From Sorangium aterium (lineage in GTDB: Bacteria; Myxococcota_A; Polyangia; Polyangiales; Polyangiaceae), in contig NZ_JAQNDK010000001.1 of the NCBI RefSeq assembly GCF_028368935.1, positions 1,240,001-1,304,000 of the forward strand: a stretch of 64,000 nucleotides of DNA. The letters are read 5' to 3'. Position numbers and translations under genes: made by a program. Positions 43,350 to 52,705 of this stretch are shown here, one piece after another. The notes under the pieces are model-generated. The model did not search any database. It was not told the origin of the DNA and worked only from the letters and a program-made list of their open reading frames with translations. How positions within the stretch are numbered: the stretch's first letter is position 1; each line of letters begins with the position of its first letter.

Positions 43350-44870
43350 ATGAAGACCTGGGCACGATGCCTGCCAGGCCGGGCGAGCCTTTCTCGGCTG
43401 GCACTTTTTGCTCTGGGCGCAGCCGCGTGGGCGTGTTCCGAGACGCCGCACGACGGCTCCGGGAGCGGCGGAGCTCCCTCGATGGATCCTGTTGGCGCGG
43501 GCGGAGCGACGCCGGGCAGCGCGGCGTCGGGCAGCGACGCCTCCTCCGGGGTGACGACAGGAACCGGAGGGGCCGGCGGCGCGCCGAGCCCGGGTGTGGG
43601 CGGCGGCGCACCGAGCCCCGGTGTGGGCGGCGGCGCTGGGACGGGCGGGTCAGGCGCCGTCGAGTTCGGGGCGTTCCCTGGTGCCCAGGGATTCGGTCGG
43701 ATGGCCACAGGCGCCCGCGGCGGCGACGTCTACCATGTCACCAACCTGAACGATTCGGGACCCGGCTCCCTGCGGGACGCCATCAGCCAGCCGCATCGCA
43801 CCGTGGTCTTCGACGTCGGCGGCGTCATCAAGATCGACTCCCGCCTGGTGTTCAAGAATAACCAGACGATCGCCGGGCAGACCGCGCCTGGCGGCGGCAT
43901 CACCATTTACGGGAACGGCACATCGTTCTCCGGCGCCTCGAACACGATCGTTCGCTACGTGCGGTTTCGCATGGGCAAGATCGGCGAGTCCGGCAAGGAC
44001 ACCGTCACCATGGCCAACGGTCACGATGTGATCTGGGACCATTGCTCCCTGAGCTGGGGGCGCGACGGCACCTTCGATCTGAACCGGGAGAGCGGGGCGG
44101 AGCTCTACAACATCACGCTGCAAGACGCGATCGTCGCTCAGGGGCTCCAGACCCACAGCACGGGCGGCATCGTCAACACGAGCGCCACGTCGATCATCCG
44201 GTCCTTGTACATCGACAACAATTCCCGCAATCCCAAGGCCCGCGGAACGCTGCAGTTCGTCAACAACGTCGTCTACAACTGGGTCGCCTCGGGCTACATC
44301 CTGGGCGACACGAGCGGACGCTCGGACGGGGCGATGGTCGGAAACTACCTGATCACCGGCCCGGAGACGAAGGGCGGTACCCTGGACAGCCCCACGCCCG
44401 AGTACCACCTCTATGCCGTCGACAACTGGTACGACAGCAACAAGGACGGTGTCCTGAACGGCCGCCTGCTCGGCCAAGGGGACTTCGGCTCGGTGACCTG
44501 GGAGGCGACTCCGAGCGTGGAGGTCCCCGACGTGCCCGCGATGAGCGCAGAGGACGCCTTCGACCACGTGATGAATCACGCCGGGGCGTCGCTCTGGCGT
44601 GACCCGGTCGACGATTTCGTGATGGAAGAGCTCGCGTCCCTCGGGACCGACGGCGCCACGATCAGCGACGAGAAGAGCCTCGGCCTTCCCAACGCCGTTG
44701 GAGACATCCCGGGGGGCTCTGCGCCCAGGGACACGGATCAGGACGGGATGCCGGATGCGTGGGAGGTCTCCGCGGCGCTCGACCCCGGCGACCCGGAGGA
44801 TCGCAATGGCGACCGCAACGGCGACGGCTGGACGAACCTTGAGGAGTACATCAACTCCCTCGTCCCGTGA
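43350..44870 (+). CDS. Secreted pectate lyase-like protein (PL1 fold)
   Basis: About 506 residues from ATG 43350; a GTG at 43320 is an alternative. The signal peptide ends near AWAC, followed by a Gly/Ser/Pro linker with two GAPSPGVGG units. Residues about 110-400 form a right-handed beta-helix with PL1 features: AQGFG at the start, NDSGPGSLRDAI, NNQTIAGQT and DHCSLSWGRDG. The last 60 residues carry calcium-binding DxDxDG-type loops (DTDQDGMPDAWE, NGDRNGDGW). It probably cleaves pectin or a related polysaccharide outside the cell. It belongs to the pectin cluster extending to 52.5 kb. Confidence 0.85.
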   Translation: MKTWARCLPGRASLSRLALFALGAAAWACSETPHDGSGSGGAPSMDPVGAGGATPGSAASGSDASSGVTTGTGGAGGAPSPGVGGGAPSPGVGGGAGTGGSGAVEFGAFPGAQGFGRMATGARGGDVYHVTNLNDSGPGSLRDAISQPHRTVVFDVGGVIKIDSRLVFKNNQTIAGQTAPGGGITIYGNGTSFSGASNTIVRYVRFRMGKIGESGKDTVTMANGHDVIWDHCSLSWGRDGTFDLNRESGAELYNITLQDAIVAQGLQTHSTGGIVNTSATSIIRSLYIDNNSRNPKARGTLQFVNNVVYNWVASGYILGDTSGRSDGAMVGNYLITGPETKGGTLDSPTPEYHLYAVDNWYDSNKDGVLNGRLLGQGDFGSVTWEATPSVEVPDVPAMSAEDAFDHVMNHAGASLWRDPVDDFVMEELASLGTDGATISDEKSLGLPNAVGDIPGGSAPRDTDQDGMPDAWEVSAALDPGDPEDRNGDRNGDGWTNLEEYINSLVP

Positions 44871-44898
44871 CGCCTCGAGGGCGGCTCGCCGCGCGTCC

Positions 44899-45918
44899 TC
44901 AGAACGAGACGCCCAGGCTGAGCGTGCCCAGGGCTTGCGCGATGAGCGGAGCGGAGCGCTCCTCCTCGACGGCGATGACGGGGCGCGGCAGGAGCGTGAG
45001 ACAGGTGAGCTCGAGGCCGAGGCTCACGCTCGGATGAAAGAAGTACTGGACGCTCAGCCCCGCGTCCGCGGCGAAGCTGAAGAATTCCTCGCTGTGCCCC
45101 ACGAGCGGTGGCTCGACATCGCCGGTGGCCTGGAGGTGGTAGGCGCCGACTCCGAGGAGCGGCCCCCATTCCCAGTGGAGATCGCCGGCTGCTTGCCCGA
45201 GGTTCCAGCTCGCCCGGAGGAGCGCGAGCTCCTGGCGCACCCGGGCGGTGCCGCCTGCTGCACGGAACTCGGCGCCAAAGAGGGGACCTCCCAGGAGCAG
45301 GCCGAGACGGAAGCGCTCGTCGAGGCGGGTGTGCGCCCCGATCTGCGCGCCGACGCCGCCGCCCACCGAAGGGGTGAAGAGGACGAGCCCTCCCGTGCGC
45401 ACGTGAAAGCGGGGCGGCTCCCGGGAGAAGCGGAGCACCTCGGGGGCGGGCGGCTGAGCCTCGACGCCGAGCACATCCCGAGCGGGCGCCTGGCCCGAGC
45501 CGAGCTCGAGGAGGCTCGCGCGCAGGAGATCGACGGCGCGCACGGCGAGGAGCATCGGGCCATCGCTGGAGGGATCGATGAGGAGCTTGCGTGTGGTCGT
45601 CTTGCCGGTCACGCGGTCCACGATGCACACCTCGGCGGCCGTGCCGCTTCCGTCGCGCCGAAGCGCGACAGCCGCAAAGGCCTCGCTCTCCTGCGCCTTT
45701 TGCTCGAGCTCCTCGGCTCCGGGCGAGCGCGCAGCGCTCCCGAGCACGATGACCTCGAAGGACTGCAGCTCCAGCTCGGCAGAGAGCCGTCCGAAGGCCT
45801 CGAAGAGCGTGGAATCGCGCGGATCCGGTCGGACGACGAGCACGCGCTGCGCCCACGCCGCTCGAGGGCAGACGAGCAGCAGGAGCAGGACGAGGAGCGT
45901 TCGTGCCCGCCGGACCAT
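44899..45918 (-). CDS. Exported protein, probable outer-membrane beta-barrel
   Basis: The 339-residue protein has a clear signal peptide (LLVLLLLLVCPRAAWAQ). Residues 25-150 form a small alpha/beta region (VLVVRPDPRDSTLFEAF). The second half alternates strands and ends GTLSLGVSF, as outer-membrane barrels do. It starts three bases after the stop of the FecR-like gene and so is the third gene of a sigma/FecR-like/barrel operon. The operon could sense and respond to an envelope signal; no TonB motif is visible. Confidence 0.75.
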   Translation of the reverse strand: MVRRARTLLVLLLLLVCPRAAWAQRVLVVRPDPRDSTLFEAFGRLSAELELQSFEVIVLGSAARSPGAEELEQKAQESEAFAAVALRRDGSGTAAEVCIVDRVTGKTTTRKLLIDPSSDGPMLLAVRAVDLLRASLLELGSGQAPARDVLGVEAQPPAPEVLRFSREPPRFHVRTGGLVLFTPSVGGGVGAQIGAHTRLDERFRLGLLLGGPLFGAEFRAAGGTARVRQELALLRASWNLGQAAGDLHWEWGPLLGVGAYHLQATGDVEPPLVGHSEEFFSFAADAGLSVQYFFHPSVSLGLELTCLTLLPRPVIAVEEERSAPLIAQALGTLSLGVSF

Positions 45919-45921
45919 CGA

Positions 45922-47241
45922 TCAGGGCTGAGCGGCGAGCTGTCGAGCCGTCTTGGCGTGGACCCCGCTCGGATAGAGGCGCAGGTATTCTTGCGCCACC
46001 GCGCGCGCGGCGGCCGGTCCTTCGAGGCTCTGGACCGTGCGCATCTTTCCCGCGAGCGCTTCGGCGGCAAAGGCGCCGCCCGGCGCCTCGCGAAGCGCCG
46101 TCTCGTACCAGGTCCTGGCGCGCGCGGCGGCGCCGCGGCTCTCGTGAAGGCGCCCGAGCAAGAAGGCTGCGCGGCTCCCCGCGGTCGATGCGTAGCGCGC
46201 GCGCAGGGCGAGCAGGGCCTGCTCGGCGAGCTCGTTCTGCCCCACGTAGCGAGCGGCGTCGGCCAGGGCGTTCAGATCGGCGGCATCACAGGAGGTGAGG
46301 CAGCTCTGCGTGCCCCGCGCCTCGGCCTCCTGGACGACGCGCCGGAACTCGCCCTGGGAAACGAGCTTGGTCCAGGGCGGTCTGGCGCTCGGCGGGGCGA
46401 CGAGGGGCGCCGGGGTTTCAGCGGCGCTCGGCGCCGGGGGAGCAGCGGACTCCGGCGGCGGCGCCGCGACCTCGGCGTGCTGTCCCTGCGCTGCAGGAGG
46501 CGCGGGCTCGGAGCCTTGCGCCGCCGTGTCGGGACCTTGCGCCGCCGTGTCGGGGCCTTGCGCCGCCGTGTCGGGGCCTTGCGCCGTCGTGTCGCTGACG
46601 TGCAGGGTCCTCGCCTGAGCGTCCCCCACGAAGCGCTGCCCCGCGCGCACGCTCACGACCCCAGAGCCGGAGTAGCCCTCCACCTCGACAGCGCCCTCGC
46701 GCAGGATCACCTCGAGCCGCTCGCGATCGGCGTCCCAGAGCAGCTCGAAGCGCGTGCCCACCACGCGGACCACGAAGGGACCCGCGACGAAGCGCCAATC
46801 GCTGTGCCCGGTGTGCGTGACCTCGGCTTCGACCCGGCCGCGCTCGACCGAGATGCGGGCGCCGCGCTCGTTCTTGATCTCGTCGATGCGAAGCCGCGTC
46901 CCTGCCGCGGCCCGGATCCGCGTCTGATCGGAGAAGGTGATGGCGGCCGGGTGATCGACGGGCGCACGCACATAACCGCTCTCGTTCACCGCGCCCTCGA
47001 CGACGTAATCGAGACCTCGCTCCGTTCGCCAGAAGAAGAAAACGGCCATCAGCACGCTCGCGGCGAAGGCGAGCGGAGCCACCCAGCGGACGACCACCCG
47101 CGCCTTGCTCGCGCGGGCCTGCTCCTCGTCGACGCGGCGCAGGAAAGCGGCGCGCGCCTCGCGGCGCTCCGGCTCGCTCAGCTGAGCGGCTCTCTGCAGG
47201 AGGGCCGCGACGGGATCGAGCTGTCGTTCGGGTTCGCTCAT
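45922..47241 (-). CDS. FecR-domain transmembrane regulator with TPR-like C-terminus
   Basis: The 439-residue protein starts at ATG 47241, which overlaps the sigma stop as ATGA; an ATG two codons earlier is possible. Residues 1-50 are the cytoplasmic part, one membrane helix follows (WVAPLAFAASVLMAVFFFW), then a FecR domain (about 75-210). A linker has four TAAQGPD-like units, and the last 150 residues are TPR-like (LADAARYVGQNELAEQALLA). FecR proteins act as anti-sigma or sigma regulators across the membrane. Its coupling to the ECF gene supports that role here. Confidence 0.88.
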   Translation of the reverse strand: MSEPERQLDPVAALLQRAAQLSEPERREARAAFLRRVDEEQARASKARVVVRWVAPLAFAASVLMAVFFFWRTERGLDYVVEGAVNESGYVRAPVDHPAAITFSDQTRIRAAAGTRLRIDEIKNERGARISVERGRVEAEVTHTGHSDWRFVAGPFVVRVVGTRFELLWDADRERLEVILREGAVEVEGYSGSGVVSVRAGQRFVGDAQARTLHVSDTTAQGPDTAAQGPDTAAQGPDTAAQGSEPAPPAAQGQHAEVAAPPPESAAPPAPSAAETPAPLVAPPSARPPWTKLVSQGEFRRVVQEAEARGTQSCLTSCDAADLNALADAARYVGQNELAEQALLALRARYASTAGSRAAFLLGRLHESRGAAARARTWYETALREAPGGAFAAEALAGKMRTVQSLEGPAAARAVAQEYLRLYPSGVHAKTARQLAAQP

Positions 47242-47873
47242 GGCCAAAGTCCTTCACACCGGGACAGGAACTCCTGGAGGGCGGGCTCGCGCGCCTTGAG
47301 CAAGAACGCGCGCGCGCTCTCGAGCTCACGGCGCACCGTCGACTCGGACACGCCGAGCGCCGCCGCCGTTTCGAGCATTTCCAGGCCTTGCACGTGGCGC
47401 AGCACGAAGGCCATGCGCCGGCGCGTGCTGAGCTTGTCGAGCACACGGTGGAGGGCGCTGAGCACCTCGCGATGCTCGAAGTCGACGCGCGCGAGGGCGC
47501 GCTCGGGGAGCTCTCCGCTCGGGGAAAGGCCCACCCAGCGGCGTATCTTGCGCTTCCGGATCTCGAGCGCCGCCTGCCGCGTGGCCATGGACGCGAGGTA
47601 GCCGCGGAGGGCCCCCCCGTCCTGGATGCGCGCAGCGCCCTGCATCAGGCCCAGGAAGACCTCCTGGACCAGGTCTTCGAGGCTCGTGTCGGGGCCGAGG
47701 GCACCGTAGAGCACACCTCGCACGAGACCCGAATACCTGTCCCAGATGACGGCGAGGGCCTCGCGCTCTCCGGCGGCGGCGCCGGCGACCAGGCTCGCGT
47801 CCGACCGCTTGTCGGCGGGGAAGCGGGCCAAGGTGGGTCCGGGCGGCGGGGCGGAGCGCGTGGGTTGAGCCAC
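47238..47873 (-). CDS. ECF-type RNA polymerase sigma factor
   Basis: The 211-residue protein has region 2 (ALAVIWDRYSGLVRGVLYG, DLVQEVFLGLMQ, LRGYLASMATRQAALEIRKR) and region 4 (RRRMAFVLRHVQGLEMLETA, then LGVSESTVRRELESAR). It is the first gene of the leftward operon with the FecR-like gene and the barrel gene. It is divergent from a pectate lyase gene, with 136 bases between the starts, so it may control the surrounding pectin genes. That link is inference. Confidence 0.92.
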   Translation of the reverse strand: MAQPTRSAPPPGPTLARFPADKRSDASLVAGAAAGEREALAVIWDRYSGLVRGVLYGALGPDTSLEDLVQEVFLGLMQGAARIQDGGALRGYLASMATRQAALEIRKRKIRRWVGLSPSGELPERALARVDFEHREVLSALHRVLDKLSTRRRMAFVLRHVQGLEMLETAAALGVSESTVRRELESARAFLLKAREPALQEFLSRCEGLWP

Positions 47874-48009
47874 TCTCTCCTAGTTACTTGGGGGCGTCCC
47901 GACCCTCCAGAAAAATTCAGCCGCCGCCGGGACGCTGGATCGGCGCGGGCGACTCGGAGCATTTGGGTTGCGCTCTCGGACATCGCCCCCAAGCTTTGCC
48001 CTGTTCGCC

Positions 48010-49743
48010 ATGCGCCTCTCCTGCCGCACCTGGCTCCTCCGAGTCGCCGCGCTCTCGGCCTTGGCCTGGGCGCTCTCCTGTGAGGACCAGCTCATCCAGA
48101 CGGCCACCCGACCTGCGGAGAGCGCGGGTGTCGGCGGCGGCTCTCCCTCCCTCTCGGAGCTCGCCTGCGACGGCGAGCCGCCCGCAGCGGAGCTCCCCCC
48201 CGGGGCCGCCTTCGGAGAGGGAGAGGAGCTCGCGAGTTCCCCGCTCGTCGGCACGATCTACGGCGCGCAGGAGGGCCCCGGTCTCTCCATCACGGCGCGC
48301 GATACATTCCGCGTCCATGTCAACGGTGTTCTCATTGCCGCGAGCGAGTCGGCGCGCGCTCCGCTCTTCGTGCCCCTCTCCCTGCTGCCGGGAGAGAACG
48401 TGATCGCCGTGAGCGTTCATGCCGCAACGGGGACCCCGGCGGCTCTCCTCCACCTCGACGAGCTCGAGCGCAGCCATGGAAGCGGCAGCGACTGGAAGCT
48501 GAGCACCGCGCCGGAAGGGGACTGGACCGCGCTCGGCTACGACGACAGCAGCTGGGCGGCGGCGCGCGAGCTGGGGAGCGCTGGAGATCTGCCGGGCTGC
48601 GATCCCGAGGCCGCTTTCCCATCGAGCACGGCGGCTCGCTGGATCGGGCCCGCGCTCGGGACGAGGGGGCCCATCGCCCTCCGAAAAGTGATACGGATCG
48701 AGCCGATCGGCTTTGGCGAGGGCACGACGGGGGGCGCGGGGGCGAAGCCCGTGCTCGTCTCAAGCTGGACCGAGCTCGAGAGCCTCGCCCGCTCGGACGA
48801 GCCGGCGGTGCTCTTGCTCGCCGAAGGCGTTTACGACTTCCGCCGCCAGGGTTCGGAGGTCCAGGACATCGAGGTCTGTCCCAGCACCTGCTCGGAGGAG
48901 CCCGAGAAGACGTTTTATGAGGTCCTCACCGGGGATGCGACCTGCGAGCGTCCGCTCGTCGGGGCGACGCGGAACCATCGCGTCCTCCAGTTCGGTTCCA
49001 ACAAGACCCTCGTCGGGCTCGGGCGCGGCGCGGCGCTGCCGGGCGTGAACATGGATCTCAACGCGATCGAGAACGTGATCATCCGCAACCTCGCCCTCTA
49101 CGATCTGAACCCGAACGTGCACGAAGCGGGCGATGCGTTCACGCTGACGCAAGCCTCGAGGGTCTGGATCGATCACACGACCGTCCAACGGATCAGCGAC
49201 GCCTTCGCCGACGTCCACTCGGGCACGAGCGGGGTCACCTTCTCCTACGGCCACTTCGACGGCAGAAACGAGGCCGAGTGTGGCGGCCGCGAGCGCTGGG
49301 CCTGCACGATCACTGACGCCGAGGTGACGATGCACCATTGTCGCTTCGATGAAGTGAGGGCGCGCGCCCCGCTGGCCACCGGATCCCGAGCGCGCGCCCA
49401 CCTCTTCAACAATGTGTTCTCGAACATCTCGGACTGGGCGGTCGGCGCCGCCTGTGAGGGGCAGGTGCGGCTCGAGGCGAGCGTGTTCGAGAACGCCGAC
49501 GCGGCGACGCGGCGCTCGGACTGCAGCGACGCGACGGGCAGGGGACTCCTCCTGGCCGTCCCTGATTCGAACCTCTACCGCGACGAGAGCGACGTTCACC
49601 TGGGCGGGAACGGGGAGCCAGCCGATGACGTCTTCGAGCCCCCCTACGACTACGCGCCCGAGCGGGCGAGCGACGCGTTGCCCCAGGTGATCTCCCGCGC
49701 CGGAGCCGGAGGGCCCTGGGCGCTGCCGCTCGCACGCGAGTAA
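48010..49743 (+). CDS. Pectate lyase-like lipoprotein with N-terminal jelly-roll module
   Basis: The 577-residue protein starts at ATG 48010. The signal peptide ends ALSC. Residues about 60-230 resemble a galactose-binding/jelly-roll fold (DTFRVHVNGVLIA, GYDDSSWAAAREL). The following 330 residues are a PL1 beta-helix with NKTLVGLGRGA, VIIRNLALYD, DAFTLTQASRVWIDH (calcium and substrate face) and LFNNVFSN. It probably cleaves pectate outside the cell. A strong terminator lies about 100 bases after it. Confidence 0.85.
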   Translation: MRLSCRTWLLRVAALSALAWALSCEDQLIQTATRPAESAGVGGGSPSLSELACDGEPPAAELPPGAAFGEGEELASSPLVGTIYGAQEGPGLSITARDTFRVHVNGVLIAASESARAPLFVPLSLLPGENVIAVSVHAATGTPAALLHLDELERSHGSGSDWKLSTAPEGDWTALGYDDSSWAAARELGSAGDLPGCDPEAAFPSSTAARWIGPALGTRGPIALRKVIRIEPIGFGEGTTGGAGAKPVLVSSWTELESLARSDEPAVLLLAEGVYDFRRQGSEVQDIEVCPSTCSEEPEKTFYEVLTGDATCERPLVGATRNHRVLQFGSNKTLVGLGRGAALPGVNMDLNAIENVIIRNLALYDLNPNVHEAGDAFTLTQASRVWIDHTTVQRISDAFADVHSGTSGVTFSYGHFDGRNEAECGGRERWACTITDAEVTMHHCRFDEVRARAPLATGSRARAHLFNNVFSNISDWAVGAACEGQVRLEASVFENADAATRRSDCSDATGRGLLLAVPDSNLYRDESDVHLGGNGEPADDVFEPPYDYAPERASDALPQVISRAGAGGPWALPLARE

Positions 49744-49845
49744 AGAGGCGGGGCGGGAGCAGGCCGCCCCAGGAAGCGCAGCTCGCTCAGGCACCGCCGC
49801 GCGGCGCCGAGAGCGCTCCGCTCCACACCTCGAGCGCGAGGCCCC

Positions 49846-49877
49846 GAGGGCAGCTCCACCGAGGGCCCTCTTTTTTT
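49846..49877 (+). terminator. Rho-independent terminator
   Basis: GAGGGC (49846-49851) pairs with GCCCTC (49865-49870) and is followed by seven T. It lies downstream of the jelly-roll pectate lyase gene and upstream of the pectin methylesterase gene, so these are separate transcripts. Confidence 0.75.
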
Positions 49878-49958
49878 GGCGGGTCCGACCTTCGTCGAGC
49901 AACTCGCTCTCCTGAGGTGCACGTGATGCGCACCTGCTTCTGTTCGGAGAGCTTCCCC

Positions 49959-51218
49959 ATGCCGCGTCCCCGCTTCTACCTGGCGCTCGCTTCCCTTCTT
50001 GCACTCTCTTGCTCCCTCGCGTGTTCGAGCGAGCAGGGCGCCGATGATCCGGCCTCGTCCGCCGGAGGTGGCTCGTCCGCCGCCTCCAGCGGGCAACCGA
50101 ACGGCACGACGGGCAGCGGCAGCGCGGCGTCGTCCGGCGGCTCGGGAGGCGCTGGCGCCGGCGGAGCCGCCGGCGCGGGGACCGGCGGAACCGGCGGCGA
50201 CGACGGCGGCGGCGGTTCAGGGGAAGGTGGTTCAGGCGGCGGCGGCGGTTCGGGTGAAGGTGGTTCAGGGGACGGTGGCTCGGAGGGCGGCGGTACGTCC
50301 GACTGCAACAGCGTGACGGGTGGAGCCCTCATCGAGGTGAACCGCGATGGTTCTGGCGATTTCACCTCGGTGCAGGCCGCGATCAACAGCGTCGTTAAAT
50401 CGAACACGACGCCCACCGTCATTCGCATCGCCCCCGGGACCTACTCCGAGAAGCTCGTCGTCGACCGTCCCCACGTGACGCTCTGCGGCCAGACAGGTCG
50501 GGCGGAGACGACGGTGCTCACCTACGGTGACAACGCGAACACCTCGAACGGCGCAGGAGGCACGCTGGGCACGTCGGGGAGCTTCAGCGTCAATATCTCC
50601 GCGAGCGACGTCTCCGCCGAGAACATCACCTTCGCCAACAGCACGGGCCCGGGCGTGCAGGCCGTGGCCCTCCTCGTCACCGGCAGCCGCGTGCAGTTCC
50701 GCCGCTGCCGGGCCCTCGGTTACCAGGACACCCTCTATGTGAAGGGCGGAACCCAGTACTTCAGGGACTGCACCATCGAGGGCAGCGTCGACTTCATCTT
50801 CGGCGGCGCCACCGCCGTGTTCGAGGACTGTACGATGCACAACGCCGCGGGCGGCTCGGCGATCACAGCGCCGAGCACGGACGAATCGACTCCTTTCGGC
50901 ATCGTGTTCCTGGGAGGACGGGCCACGGCGGCCAGCTCCGTCAGATTCGGCTCGGTCGCCCTGGGTCGCAACTGGCGCCCTTACGGCGCGACCACCTATC
51001 TCGGGACCGAGCTCGGCGCGCACATCGCGCCCGTCGGCTGGGTCCGCATGGGCGACAACACGCTCGCGACGGCGCGCTTCGCCGAGCACATGACCACGGG
51101 ACCCGGCGCGAAGGCGAGCCAGCGAGCCCCCGAGTCCAGCCAGCTCAGCGCGGCCGAGGCCGCGCGCTACACGGTGGAGAACATGCTCGCGCCCTGGAAA
51201 CCCACGTTTGCGGACTGA
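49959..51218 (+). CDS. Secreted pectin methylesterase (CE8)
   Basis: The 419-residue protein starts at ATG 49959, nine bases behind GGAGAG; an upstream in-frame ATG at 49926 exists. The signal peptide ends CSLAC and is followed by a long Gly/Ser linker (to about residue 110). The CE8 active-site signatures are all there: GYQDTLY, GSVDFIFG with the two catalytic aspartates, and LGRNW with the substrate Arg. It removes methyl groups from pectin, making substrate for the neighbouring pectate lyases. Confidence 0.95.
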   Translation: MPRPRFYLALASLLALSCSLACSSEQGADDPASSAGGGSSAASSGQPNGTTGSGSAASSGGSGGAGAGGAAGAGTGGTGGDDGGGGSGEGGSGGGGGSGEGGSGDGGSEGGGTSDCNSVTGGALIEVNRDGSGDFTSVQAAINSVVKSNTTPTVIRIAPGTYSEKLVVDRPHVTLCGQTGRAETTVLTYGDNANTSNGAGGTLGTSGSFSVNISASDVSAENITFANSTGPGVQAVALLVTGSRVQFRRCRALGYQDTLYVKGGTQYFRDCTIEGSVDFIFGGATAVFEDCTMHNAAGGSAITAPSTDESTPFGIVFLGGRATAASSVRFGSVALGRNWRPYGATTYLGTELGAHIAPVGWVRMGDNTLATARFAEHMTTGPGAKASQRAPESSQLSAAEAARYTVENMLAPWKPTFAD

Positions 51219-51277
51219 GAGCGCCGCTCGTCACCCCTCACCCTCATCGCTTGCGACCAAAGAAAGGCCAGGGCGCC

Positions 51278-52501
51278 ATGACGCAGAGCCGCGTCGCCTC
51301 CTTCCTCCTTGCTGTCTCTCCTCTCGCCTTCGCCTTTGCCTGCGGGACTTCAGGGCTCGACGGCTCGGGAAACGCTGCCTCACTCGCAGGAGCAAGCGGG
51401 ATCACGAGCGCGACGACGGGAGGTGAAGCGAGCGGAGGCGGCTCGGCGACGGGTGGAGACCCGGGCCCCGATGGCGCGGGTGGCGGCGGATCGGCGGCCG
51501 GCTCCGGGGGTTCGGGCGGCCGCGAATCGAGCGCCGGTTCGGGTGGCACGGGCGGCGGTACCGGAGGAGCGGACGGCACGGTCGATAGCGAGGGGTGTCC
51601 CCTGACGCTGGAGGGCTTTGCCAGCGTGAGCGGTGATGGTCAGGACGGGACCCATGGCGGACGAGGCGGCGCGACGGTCACCGTGACGACCCAGGCCGAT
51701 CTCGAACACTACGCTGGCGCGCCCGAGCCCTATGTGATCCGGGTCCAGGGAAAGATCACGATCTCCCCCAAGGGAAAGGAGATCTCGGTCGCATCGAACA
51801 AGACCATCGTGGGCGCCGGCGCGACGGCGGAGATCTCCCAGGGTGGGTTCTTCCTGGGAGGCGGAGTGCACAATGTCATCCTGCGGAACCTGACCATCGG
51901 CGACACCTTCGTCGAAGGAGACTGGGAAGGAAAGACGCAGGACTTCGACGGGATCCAGATGGACACCGCCCACCACGTCTGGATCGATCACTGCCATCTC
52001 CACCACATCGGCGACGGCATGATCGACAGCCGCAAGGACACCTCCTACCTCACCGTGTCCTGGAGCATCTTGAGCGACCACAACAAGGCGTTCGGGATCG
52101 GCTGGACGGAGAACCTGACCGCGCAGATGACCATCCATCACAACTGGTTCCGCGACCTGAACCAGCGCAATCCCAGCACGGACAACGTGCTCCGCGCCCA
52201 TCTCTATAACAACTGGCTCCAGCGCATCGGCTCCTACGGCAACTACGCGCGCAACCGCACCAACATGGTGCTCGAGAACAGCGTGTTCGACACCGTGAAG
52301 AGCCCTCATTATTACGACGAGGGCACGCTGGTCGCCGCGGGGAACATCTACCGTTCCACGACGGGGACCAAGGAGTCGACCGGAATCACGTATTCCTTCT
52401 TCGATCCGAGCGAATTCTACGAGTACTCCCTCGATCCCGCCGACGAGGTCGAAGCCCTGCTCACCAGGTGCGCAGGCCCGAGATCCGAGCTCGGCCTCTG
52501 A
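51278..52501 (+). CDS. Secreted pectate lyase (PL1)
   Basis: The 407-residue protein starts at ATG 51278, with AGAAAGG upstream. The signal peptide ends FAFAC; a Gly/Ser-rich linker runs to about residue 100. The lyase domain has VASNKTIVGAGA, VILRNLTIGD, TAHHVWIDHCHLHHIGDG (vWiDH signature), and the Arg-containing DLNQRNPSTDN region expected for the catalytic Arg. It directly follows the methylesterase gene and should act on the demethylated product. Confidence 0.93.
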   Translation: MTQSRVASFLLAVSPLAFAFACGTSGLDGSGNAASLAGASGITSATTGGEASGGGSATGGDPGPDGAGGGGSAAGSGGSGGRESSAGSGGTGGGTGGADGTVDSEGCPLTLEGFASVSGDGQDGTHGGRGGATVTVTTQADLEHYAGAPEPYVIRVQGKITISPKGKEISVASNKTIVGAGATAEISQGGFFLGGGVHNVILRNLTIGDTFVEGDWEGKTQDFDGIQMDTAHHVWIDHCHLHHIGDGMIDSRKDTSYLTVSWSILSDHNKAFGIGWTENLTAQMTIHHNWFRDLNQRNPSTDNVLRAHLYNNWLQRIGSYGNYARNRTNMVLENSVFDTVKSPHYYDEGTLVAAGNIYRSTTGTKESTGITYSFFDPSEFYEYSLDPADEVEALLTRCAGPRSELGL

Positions 52502-52705
52502 GCCGCGGGAGCGCGACGAGGCAGGGGACGATCGAGGCCGCCCGCAGGTGGACGCCGGTGGGGTCGTGTCTCCTGGAGCACCGAGCCGATGAAGCGCCCG
52601 CGGGGGCAGCTCGAGGCGCCGGGTTGCGGTAAGGTCGTGGGCCGGGCGCGGGCATGGCGACGCTCGCGGTCGAGCCCGCCATGTCGCCCCGGCAAGAGCA
52701 CCCCC

